The notes beneath the pieces are model-generated. The model was not told where the DNA came from. It saw only the letters and a list, made by a program, of their open reading frames with translations, and did no database searches. DNA of 64,000 nucleotides from Eumeta japonica (Eukaryota > Arthropoda > Insecta > Lepidoptera > Psychidae), in contig BGZK01000088.1 of NCBI GenBank assembly GCA_005406025.1, positions 742,316-806,315 of the forward strand, given 5' to 3'. The translations under genes and the position numbers were made by a program. Numbering within the stretch: the stretch's first letter is position 1; each line of letters begins with the position of its first letter. Below, one piece after another: positions 40,760-50,259 of this stretch.

Positions 40760-41240
40760 TCCGACGACACCGTCCGCGTAGGTATAAATAGAATTCCCTC
40801 GTCTCATATATCGCCTCAACACGAAATCATGATCCCGAAACCTATTCCGTTCTCAATTTTAATTCCAGTCTTCCTACATTTTAATTCCAGTCTTCCTACG
40901 TTTTAATTCCAGTCTTCCTATCTCAATCCCGACTCTCGTCATTTTATTCCCTACTCCTTTATTCTCAATTCCGATGACGGTCTAGTTTTTTATTCCGACT
41001 TCGATGTAGATCTAAGGCGATTTCGATTTCATTCTCGATGCTGGGCACCGCTTTGAATTTTGATTCCATTGCTGCTTCTCATTCTGAATCCAGTCACGCT
41101 TTCGTATCCTTATTTTGATCCCACATTGGAGTTTAACCTTGCCCTCGTTCTCGATTTCAATTCTGGTGTCGCTACTTCCCATCCTCTGTACAATTTCAAT
41201 TCTGCTACCAGTCACAGTTCCAATTTTGAAAAAGACATAG
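40760..41240 (+). repeat. Degenerate ATTCC-rich repeat with 22-bp tandem
   Basis: Irregular repetition of AATTCC, ATCCCGA and TCTCAATTC spans this block. At 40857-40920 a 22-bp unit containing TTTTAATTCCAGTCTTCCTA is present almost three times in tandem. Related sequence lies at 42040-42380 and, inverted, at 22960-23110. The ORFs over this stretch are low-complexity products of the repeat. Confidence 0.5.
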
Positions 41241-42039
41241 CAAATGCGTGTAGTGTCAAAAAAAAACTTATTCTGTTTTACTCGGGGATAGTGCAACTTT
41301 CTATGAGCCAAACAATTTGAATAATCCTTAGTGGTAGGTATATGAAGACGAAACTAAGGTTTTTTTTTGAAAGCCTCTCGTTCGCATGTACAACATATAG
41401 CTAGTTTTACACAAACTGAGTGAATCGTTTAAGTACGCAAAAAAGGAACAATTTTTTTGCCTTTTTTTTTTTGGATTTTGTCCGGGCATAGTGGTTTTGA
41501 TTTTCCATTAAATATTTTATTCTTTATTTCACCCTTTTAGAGCTACTTTTGCAAACATGATAGATGTTGTTATTTTTCATTTGTAATAAGCAGCTAGAAT
41601 ATAAGTTTTATTATGAATAACTACAGCCGTTTCTACGGTATCGTTTTTCTAAATAAAATTTTTCACCTTTATTTTACCTCTTTTCGAGGTACTTTTCAAA
41701 ACAATGAATGTTATTATTTTTTATTAGTAATTATTAGCGAAAATAGAAATTTTAACATCCGTAGCTTTCGTTTTTTCATACAAATTTCCTCACATCTTCT
41801 GAATTAATTAAAAAAAAATGATACATATATTTTATAAGTAACTAAAATGTTGAATTTTTAATGGTTTTCCGATTTTCCACGTAACACTATTTCACCATTT
41901 TACCCGCCTAGGGGTTAAATTTTCAAAAGGCTGACTTACGTTATAACAGAAATCTCTTCACAAAATTTCAAGTCTCTAGAGCCATAAATTCGGGCTGTGA
42001 GTAGATATACAAGTCAGTCAATTTATTCTTTTATATATA
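41241..42039. other. Non-coding AT-rich region
   Basis: No gene. Poly-T runs near 41362 and 41461. A TTCACCNTTTTACC-like phrase recurs loosely near 41530, 41665 and 41892, perhaps an old tandem duplication. Confidence 0.35.
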
Positions 42040-42380
42040 GACTAGCTTACACCCGCGGTTCTATCCGCGTAGATAGAATGATTTCTTTTAATCACGATCC
42101 TAATCGCTATCCCGTTCTCAATACCGATTCCGGTCCTGTTCACGACGCCAACCTGCACTATTCTCGATTCCGAACCCAGTTTCGCTTTCAGTAGGTTCCA
42201 ATTCTAGTCCCGCTTTCGAACCCGATCCCGCTGTCAATTCTAATCTCTTCATATTCCTATTCCGATTACGATCTTGATTCTAATGTTGGTCATTTTGAAA
42301 TCTCCTGGTACAGACTTTTGATTTTGCTCTTCGCCCCATTTGCAACTTTAATTCCGTTACTGGTCGCAACTCCATTTCAA
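42040..42380 (+). repeat. Dispersed repeat with ACTAGCTTACACCCGC edge
   Basis: It starts ACTAGCTTACACCCGCGG then CCGCGTAGATAGAA, a repeat edge common in arthropod genomes. It continues into the ATTCC/GATCCCG-rich body shared with 40760-41240. Similar edges occur near 24020 and, inverted, at 63770-63825. Confidence 0.45.
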
Positions 42381-43084
42381 AGAAATCCGGAGCAAAATTT
42401 TGTATAAAATTAAATTCAAGCTGTATTACTTGATGATAGTGTTGTTTTATATAAGAAAAAGACTTTTTAAAATTTATAATAACCGAAATATGCAGATGAA
42501 GGCAGAGAGTAATGTTAATCTATTTTACTCAAGGACTTTCTTACTAACGAAATAATTCTTGACATCGGTTTAATAGTTCGGTTCAATAGTTCAAATACAC
42601 AGACAACGTCAGGCACGAATGCTAGTTTCCTTCGTATTATTCGTATATTTCCTTCTAATAGCCAGTTTCACAGTAATTGTATGGTTATAAGTAATTGTAT
42701 GATTGGCTTCACGCAGAAAAAAACAACAAAATAGTAACTATCCTCATTCACTATACAGACCCGTTCTTTCAACCTAATTGTAAAAACCGCAACTAGGCTG
42801 AGATGGATCTTTCTTTTCAAAGTCTTACCTCACTCAATAAAAGTTTCATACAAAATTCAATTCCCTTTACTCTGATAAAAAGCAAATTACGCGCAAATAC
42901 ACACACACACACACACGTAACTGCATAAAAACAAATGAGTATAACTACTAAAGAACTAAAAAGTAATAATTGAACTTTTATGGTTATCGTATGATGTATG
43001 GAAATAACACAGAACCTAACATTTTTGAAATCACGGGTTCTGATTTTCATTATTTATTTCCTTAAGATCGATTAAATCTTTTTG
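42381..43084. other. Non-coding region with (AC)n
   Basis: No gene. A short AC microsatellite occupies about 42899-42916. Otherwise AT-rich. Confidence 0.4.
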
Positions 43085-43460
43085 AATTATAAAAAAAATA
43101 CAAACAGACAGACAGAATGACATACAGTAGCATTTACACGTTCTGACTGAACATTAATTTTTATTCATTTTTCCAATTTTTACTAATGTTTCCAAGTTGT
43201 AAAATACATATAAATAGACCGAAATACAGACAGAAAAATAGTATGCTATCATTTGTACAATAACATTCTTTAACTGTACACCAATTTTCGTCAACATTAG
43301 AAAAGCCTTTCTTAACTTATATAAAAACATACAGACAGACAGACAGTATCCTATCATGTATGCAATCATATGTTCTTATAGTAAACCAATTATCATCTCA
43401 ATCGATCAATCAATCGTTCTTGGATTACAAAAAGACAGACATACAGACATGTATTTTAAA
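43085..43460. repeat. Decayed tandem array with ACAGACAG motif
   Basis: Four blocks of ~100-125 bp each carry an ACAGACAGAC-like motif (near 43103, 43228, 43333, 43432) and variants of CTATCATTTGTACAAT and ACCAATTTTCGTC. This looks like a tandemly amplified retroelement 3' end, now diverged. Confidence 0.45.
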
Positions 43461-44392
43461 AATGGTAGAAATGGGATTAGTTAATCATACACCGAATATC
43501 TATCAATTTTTTTTAATTTAATGCTTATATAGACACTACAGATTTATATAGTAGTATAGCTACGTTACACTTGAATTAAGCCGTGCATAAGGGTAAACGA
43601 AACACGTCGATTTCATACCAATTTATTTCATCGTATATTTTGATTCTATTATATAATAAAATTAAATCTACAATTAACATTTAAAAAATATTCGAAATGT
43701 GAATGTGAAAGTCGTTAAGTGATTTCAGAGAAATAATATCAAATAATATCAAGTTATTTTGATATTTGATATTAAAATTCATGAAAAACTGACAGCATTT
43801 ACGACCGTGTGAGTGCACACCGAAATGTATTTCTTGTGTTTACTAACACATATATGCAACTGGATATTATAAAATATTTATCAAAATTGAAAGTTGTCAA
43901 ATCACCATAAAGTGCAAATTTCTTCGATATATGTACAAACAAAGAACTAAATAAATGACTCATGTAACAGCATAATAATTATATACGTTTGAAAGAGATG
44001 TCTGCAATCACAACAGCTTCCGCATATTTGACCTAGGGTTGCCGCATTGCCGCTATGGGTTTTACCAATTGTACGAGCTAGACGAAGACAGACGCGTCGT
44101 ATGTAAGAAGCGGCAACATAGCTTGGAAAACAATCTCTGTTTATTTATTTACCTTCTAAAGATATCAAATCCGCTCATTGATTTTTCACGTCCTCACATT
44201 TTGCGTTACAAATCTTACACATATTTGAAAATGTATTAAAAATTTACAATAACATATTTTCAGGACGATCTGTTAAAGATTAAAAATATTTACGTGGTTT
44301 TATTCTTCCTAAAGCGTAAATAAGTTATTTATTACCTACTTATAGTCCGTTTTCAATGTATACATTGTTTTCAATAAATTATGTATACATTC

Positions 44393-44420
44393 ACATATAC
44401 ACACACGTGTGTGTATATGT
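44393..44420. repeat. 28-bp perfect palindrome of AC/GT repeats
   Basis: ACATATACACACAC is followed directly by its exact reverse complement. It is an inverted pair of dinucleotide tracts meeting at ACGT. Confidence 0.85.
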
Positions 44421-44438
44421 ATTTATATTTATTTGAGA

Positions 44439-44467
44439 TTAATTTGTGTATGCCGTACACAAATTAA
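44439..44467. repeat. Perfect hairpin, 12-bp arms
   Basis: TTAATTTGTGTA and TACACAAATTAA flank TGCCG, 18 bp after the AC/GT palindrome. Confidence 0.75.
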
Positions 44468-45081
44468 TAAGTAAAGTAAATTAATAAACATTTCTACAGA
44501 AAATACTATAAAATTGCAATAATTCTCTAGAGATACAACGTATTTGAAATAAATTGACATTGTTACGTGCCATAATAATTTTACTATAGATAATTATTCT
44601 AGGTCGTGCTATGATAATTTCAACACTGTTAATGCAATATATAAGATAACAATTATTATTACTAAGACTTAAGATTATTTCCATTGGATCAGACGATGAT
44701 GAAAAAAGGGTGAATATGCGTAAGAAATATAACATTGTAAAAAAAATATGGAAATAAATTTTCTTTGTCCATTTCTTATTTATCTATCTGTCTGTCTTCA
44801 CGCGTTTTATTTGTTCCATGTTCCATCGTAAACAGCTGACATCAGATGTTAAACTGGCGGGTAAACGGAATAGTGCATGATTGTGTCTTTTGTAAAAAAA
44901 AAATGTGTAAAATTTAACCAATGAAGTTTTATTCTTATTGAACAACTATTAATTACTGATGGGTAAATACATCTTACCTATATCTTCAATCAATAAGTGT
45001 TTTAAAGTGTAAATAAAGTTAATTGCTATTTCTAACCTATAAAGTTTAATAAATGTTTGTTGGGAATGGTAGGATATAGGG

Positions 45082-45311
45082 CAGGGTTTGCCAAACTTAT
45101 TTTTACTGTGATGCCCTTGGGACTTTACTGTTTTTTTACGACGCCTCTTAACTCAGCCCTCAAAAATATTTACTAATTTAGTACTAGCCTAGGGATGTTT
45201 GTCAGAATGCGCACGGCGCTCACTAAAGTACCCTGTGGCTCACTCGACCCGGTCGCATCGACATGCGACGCCCCTGGGACAATGTCGCGACGCCCAGTTT
45301 GGGAACCCCTG
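45082..45311. mobile_element. hAT-type MITE with 8-bp target duplication
   Basis: The 230-bp element starts CAGGGTTTGCCAAACTT and ends CAGTTTGGGAACCCCTG, imperfect terminal inverted repeats of hAT type (consensus near CAGGGGTTCCCAAACT). It is flanked by an identical 8-bp duplication ATATAGGG at 45074-45081 and 45312-45319, the size diagnostic of hAT. No coding capacity, so it must have been moved by a transposase made elsewhere. The intact duplication suggests a moderately recent insertion. Confidence 0.9.
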
Positions 45312-45355
45312 ATATAGGGTACAGTGTAACGGGGTACAATGTAACATATTATAAC

Positions 45356-45895
45356 AGTGGAATCTCAATAACTCGAATGTTAAGGGAAATGCAAAAAAAT
45401 TCGAGTTAACGAGTTTTCGACTTAACGAAAACTTCGAGATGCATATGACTTAACTGCTGAAATTTCGACTTACGAAGTAAACTGTACACTAAAAAACTAA
45501 CGTAATGGAACAAACATAACGTTCACAGCTGTTACTTAGAAAGTTTCATGAATGTATTCATTAATTGCACGTGTACAAGATAAAAACAATAGATTAGAAG
45601 CCCCGAACCTGAACATTCATTTTGGAATTTATTGCTATTATTTCGGGGAATTCCAAGTAAGACCTCATTATATTTTACCAACTACGACTTACGCAGTCTC
45701 CTTTTTAAAATTCGAGTTATAGAGTATAAATATGTATTATCAATACTTCGTAGGGAAATAACATTTTGTTCGAGTTACAAAGTCTAAATAATTCGAGATA
45801 CCGCGTATTTAGAGGTTCTTCGGAAGGGAATGGCAAGTTTTTTCGACTTACTGAAGATTTCGACCTAACGAGGTTCGAGTTATTGAGATTCCACT
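45356..45895. mobile_element. Pogo/Tigger-type MITE
   Basis: The 540-bp element has 22-bp identical terminal inverted repeats beginning AGTGGAATCTCAATAACTCG. Both ends continue with subterminal TTCGAGTTAACGAG/GACTTACGAAG motifs repeated in the interior, typical of pogo/Tigger non-autonomous elements. Boundaries are good to about 2 bp because the flanking TA is ambiguous. It has no complete ORF. It lies 46 bp upstream of the transposase remnant, and GGGTACAATGTAAC-type sequence to its left suggests that it inserted into the 5' region of that larger element. Confidence 0.8.
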
Positions 45896-46080
45896 ATGTG
45901 CCCCATTTGATTTTTTTAATTCTAGATGCGTTACATCAACGATGGTGCGAAATCGGAAAAGAAAGACAGAAATGGGCTTACACGATGTTAATAATATGAA
46001 AGAAGCAATAGAGTTGGTTGAAAACGGAGTACCCTTAAGAACAGCAGCCGAGAGAAAAAACGCGAATGACGGCACTTTAT

Positions 46081-46160
46081 ATCAGAGTCAATCTTTATAT
46101 ATTTATATGTTAAAAAAAGAAAGGTCTGTTCAGCCGAGAAGAGTAAAGATTGACTCTGAT
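46081..46160. repeat. Inverted repeat interrupting the psq domain
   Basis: A 17-bp arm at 46081-46097 (ATCAGAGTCAATCTTTA) is exactly complementary to 46144-46160, with a 46-bp spacer. The left arm replaces expected transposase sequence after TLY, so it was probably copied from the right arm. Confidence 0.8.
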
Positions 46161-46858
46161 TGACTCCGAATAACACGGTAAATAAAGTATTTTTTAAAGC
46201 TCAGGAAATAGTACTAAAACAATATCTTATAACATTTTCAAAAACGTGTTACGGTCTTGATACGATTGAAACTAGAAAACTAACTTATGAAATGGCTACA
46301 TATCATAAGCTTAAAATTCCAGCATCTTGGAAAGCTAGACAAATGGCAAAAAAATATTGGTTGGACAGGTTTAGAAAAAGGAATCGCGATTTAACTTTGC
46401 CAAAACTACAAGTCTTTCAAGAGCTGCATCATTCGATCGGCATAATTTCGGGATGTTTTATGGCAATTTAGAAGAGGTAATGAGAAGGTTTCCGAGTTTT
46501 GGTGACGGTACTAGACTGTTTTGTCTTGATGCGATGGGTACAACCACGGTACAAAAACCGAAAAGGGTGCTGGCAACAAAAGGACCGAAACAACTTAATA
46601 AAGTAAAAAGTGACGAACAATGTGCCCTTGTGACAAAATGCTGCTTGGGTTCTGCTACAGGTAGTGCCTTGCCGCTCGCGTTGGTATTCCCTCGAAAAAA
46701 TTTCGAACCACCTATGTTGAAAAGAGCACCTACTGGCACATTAGGTTTGGCGCAAACTACTGGTCGGACGAACTTTCAATTGTTCCCTGAAGTTGTAAAG
46801 CACTTCGTAAAGGTAACCGGTACCTCAAAAGATAATTCATCGCTTTTTATTGTCTTTC

Positions 46859-46931
46859 AATCGTCTGAAGTCGCGACATTGTCGTGACTTCAGACGATTT
46901 CTGCAGATTGTTGCAACAAAATCTGCAGAAA
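46859..46931. repeat. Two abutting hairpins in the DDE region
   Basis: First hairpin: 19-bp arms with one mismatch (46859-46877 and 46881-46899) around a 3-nt loop ATT. Second hairpin: perfect 12-bp arms, TTTCTGCAGATT at 46898-46909 and AATCTGCAGAAA at 46920-46931. They overlap by two bases and occupy the place where the conserved DDE block should be. Confidence 0.8.
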
Positions 46932-47940
46932 CACAGAAGCTTAACGACTCGATCATTCTAAAGGATTTAGGCTTAAGAAAAGCAGATCTTATACCAATAG
47001 GAAATACTTTAACGATTCTAATCGAATGTAGAAATTATTCGAAGGCAGGTCCCAGATTCCCTAAAAAAGGGAAGAAAAAGGGGAAAAATTTGTATTGCCA
47101 TCGATACACCTATCAAATAAAAATTTGAAGAAACACATAAAAAAAGAGAAAATAAGAAGCGTAAAAATAAATATCAGATGCGAGAATCGTGAAAATAGAA
47201 AAGAAACCAAAAAATGTCGAAAAGGTTACCAAGGTTTCATTTTCAAGTTCAGAAGAAAGCACTGAAAATTCTTATGCACATTCAAATGTTCTATCTAGTG
47301 ATTTAAAAGACAATGGCATCTCACTATCTTTACTGAGACGCCCAAAAAAGATGACTTTGTCCTAGTAAAATTTTTGGGGAAACAGATTAAGCATTTTATC
47401 GAAAAATTGTTGACAGATGTTCAGAAATATAATATCATGGAGTCAGTTATCTACGCAAAAGTAGTAAAGTTGATAATCTCTTTTATTTCCCTTTAGAACC
47501 CGGATCTTGTTACTGTCGGAGTCGTTGATATCGCGCTTATATTGCCATTTCTTAAAATGGAAAAGAAAAACAAAACGTCCTGCTGATTGTTACTCATTTG
47601 CAGAAAAAATACTTAAACGCTTCAATCTAGGCTAAGAAAAGATAATATTTGGATACTATTTTTTTTATATTTCGAGTACTAAAAATGTGTTATTATAGAA
47701 CATAATTGAAGTTAAGTGTTTATTATTTCTAACACGCTTTTATTAGCTTCACCTGTATGTATGTATGTAACCTTTACACTTGATTTTGTCCCACTTTACA
47801 CGAACAGATTTAATTTAAACTTTGTACACATATCAAGAACCGGTGACAATACAATAATTTGATAAGTTCATCTCATTATCCTGATCAGGATCGCCAGGAT
47901 CGAATAATTTCGTCACGTATCGTCTGCGTGAGAGCAAGTG

Positions 47941-48002
47941 GCTTATTACTGTTACTAAATTCTATTACTGTTTTGTAATAGAATTTAGTAACAGTAATAA
48001 GC
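47941..48002. repeat. 28-bp perfect foldback at the end of the left arm
   Basis: Positions 47941-47968 and 47975-48002 are exact reverse complements around TGTTTT. The left half belongs to the terminal repeat, which is also present at the other end of the element. The right half is an inverted duplication found only here. Confidence 0.9.
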
Positions 48003-48728
48003 ATTATTAATAATTCAACTATTGTTGTATTGTTAAATATTACAAATTTTTAACAATCAATCCAACTAAAAAGTGAAAAATAATTCTGAATATGAGCCGA
48101 AAAAAATAATAAACAATAACGAAAAATACTAGTGTTATTGTGGAAAAACCGTGGGGCGCATTATGCCACATTTTTCGTATATAGACCGGCCGGCATCTCC
48201 TTTATCTTTGTACGAAGCAACTGGAAAAGCGATCCAATCTCGAATTTATCGTTCACTAGTAATCATCCTAAAGTCTTTATATTTTTGGTTGAAGTGCCAC
48301 TACCACATTATTATTTACAATAAGTTTTAGTTTAAAGGTTTTTATTTCATGCACATTACATCCGCTTCCAATATTACATTGAATTAATTTACCGTATTTC
48401 TACTGTTATTGCTAAAGAATTTCAATGTGTTTTTGTTTAAACTGCCACGTTGGGATTATATACATTAATTAAAATATATAGGGACTGATAAGTAATTTTA
48501 GTTCTGTGTACATTGGATGTTACCAATAGCCATTGAAGACTTTCACAAATCGCAGTATTATCCCCTAACTCCTAACCGTTAAGAAGTGCCGTGGCTTCCA
48601 TAATTAATTCAGCAGCAAGAGATGATGACTCCCAGATACAAACACTTGAATAACTAAAAAAAAATAGGTGTTTATAGTACTTATATGAAGTATCACTCGA
48701 TTTGCATGAGATCCCGGATCAGATTATG

Positions 48729-48782
48729 AATTGGTGACATCAATGTCACCAATTTCGAGTTGATCTCGAGATCAACTCGAAA
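48729..48782. repeat. Two abutting palindromes
   Basis: AATTGGTGACAT-CA-ATGTCACCAATT (48729-48754) is followed, with a two-base overlap, by a perfect 30-bp palindrome at 48753-48782 centred on ATCTC|GAGAT. They lie inside the 2.5-kb element. Confidence 0.85.
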
Positions 48783-49157
48783 GGATACCATTTCGAGCAA
48801 AAAAAGAATATTCTAAATTGGTTCAGAATTGATGAAATTATCGCTGATAATCATAAAAATACGCATATTACAATACATTAAAACGAAAAAAGAACCACCA
48901 TTGTTAAGTTGGCCCCTCCAAATTACGATCGTTAATTTTTGTACGCCAAATCGTTTGACGGTTAATGACATCAAAAATTTATTATTTGACAGTTACTAAT
49001 TAAAATAAAAATGTATGTTTCTTATTTAATGTGTCTACATAAATTCTGAAATCATAAAAGGAAATATTGATAAATTAATAAGAAGTTGTTTTAAAATCTT
49101 TGACAGAATAAAATAATCGTTTGACGGTGAGTTGTTTGTGTTAAAGAATATAGTTTA

Positions 49158-49354
49158 AAAAAACTAGAAAACACGCTTTCAAAGCACATCAAACTAAAAA
49201 GTGAAAAACAATTCTTAAAGCTGAAAAAAATAATAAACAAATACTAGTATTAGTGTGAAAAAAACGCGGGTTGCTCTATATACAAAAAATATGGCACAAA
49301 GCGCCCCACGCTTTTTAGTTTGATGTGCTTTAAAAGCGTGTTTTTTAGTTTTTT
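49158..49354. mobile_element. 197-bp foldback MITE nested in the 2.5-kb element
   Basis: Arms of 44 bp at 49158-49201 and 49311-49354 are near-perfect inverted repeats (AAAACACGCTTT and TCAAACTAAAAAG blocks). The interior is related to 48061-48190, but its GGGGCGC...GTATATAGA part is inverted relative to that copy. No ORF. Confidence 0.7.
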
Positions 49355-50259
49355 GCACGACTCACAACGCGTAAGCGTGTGAGTGTGCTCTACTCTCGAC
49401 AGGCCACGTTGTGACAATCACAACATAAAATTGTTGAAATACCCGAAATTAAAAGAAAAGTCATAGAAAATGAATGATTTTACATCTAGGAACTTCAAAT
49501 ATGTCTTTAGACTGTTTTTTTTTAATTATTAAAATAATGTATGTAATAAAAAAACGAAATTATAAAAAAATATTTAGCGCTGTCCGTAGTCTGTCCGTCT
49601 GTTTGTTCCATCGATTAAGAAAAATATAGGCGATGAAATGAGTTGAATCTTTTTTCAAATGTCTTCCTTTGTCCAAAAGATGAGCCATATTGCTTGGCGT
49701 TATTAAACTCTGGACGGTTTAGAAGATATTAATCAAATTTTTTTTTTTTCATGTTACTCATAATGTACTTACAAACATATAAATGCACGAATGACAAGAA
49801 AAAAAATATTCGTACTAATATATAAATATATTGATAAAAATCGAACGACCGCTATGGGGCGTGCACTTTTGGATTTTCCAAAATTTTTTAAATTATATTT
49901 ATTTCTCACTTTATAGTTCGATTGATTGCTAAATTTTCTTTTCTAAAGTTTCGTAATTAAGTAATAGAATTTACTAACAGTAATAAGCCACTTGCTTTTA
50001 CGCAGACGATACGTGACGAAATTATTCGATCCTGGCGATCCTGGTCAGGATAATGAGATAAACTTATCAAATTATTATATTTTCACCGATTCTTGATAGC
50101 AAAGTTTGAATTAAATCTGTCCGTTCAAAGTGGGTAAAAATCAAGTCCAAAGGAGTCGGTTACAAACAAACAAGCTCACAAACTCACAAACCCACAAACT
50201 CACAAAACCACAAAGCCACAAACTCACAAACATATAAGTGAAACTAATAAAAGCGTGTT

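Larger units (their letters stand above)
43461..45073. other. Non-coding region with small palindromes
   Basis: No supported gene. Contains the palindromes at 44393-44420 and 44439-44467 and a third, AATGTATACATT, near 44355. Otherwise AT-rich. Confidence 0.4.
45942..47620 (+). pseudogene. Broken psq/DDE transposase (pogo-like)
   Basis: Fragments of one transposase appear in order. First is a psq-type helix-turn-helix (MVRNRKRKTEMGLHD, AIELVENGVPLRTAAERK). Next comes a CENP-B-like region with KIPASWKARQMAKKYWLDRF near 46310-46375. The DDE core follows, with LFCLDAMGTTTVQKPKRVLA near 46518 and LPLALVFPRKNFEPP near 46670, then a Lys-rich segment (FPKKGKKKGK) and a C-terminal DDFVLVKF domain near 47350. 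Breaks include an in-frame stop and shift at about 46150, a shift near 46460, loss of the block that should carry the second catalytic Asp near 46855, and more shifts after 47080. Three foldback inverted repeats sit at or near these breaks. It cannot encode an active enzyme. Confidence 0.8.
47731..50259. mobile_element. 2.5-kb element with long terminal inverted repeats
   Basis: The arm 47731-47968 is an inverted, diverged copy of 49960-50259. Both outer ends read AACACGCTTTTATTAG, both have a subterminal short tandem repeat (TATG units on the left, ACTCACAA-like units at 50169-50225 on the right), and both share long blocks such as GGATCGAATAATTTCGTCAC. The interior has no transposase, so the element is non-autonomous. 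It contains a palindromic sub-element at 49158-49354, a partial relative of that at 48061-48190, and several foldbacks. Class unassigned. No clear target-site duplication is visible. Confidence 0.65.

Noticed and set aside
45766..46075. Short ORFs across the junction of MITE and transposase
   Set aside because: They straddle the MITE end or run antisense to the psq domain, so they are incidental.
50169..50225. Regular ACTCACAA-like units resembling a small CRISPR or minisatellite array
   Set aside because: The units are 8 bp without spacers and lie in the subterminal microsatellite of the transposable element, in a eukaryotic genome.
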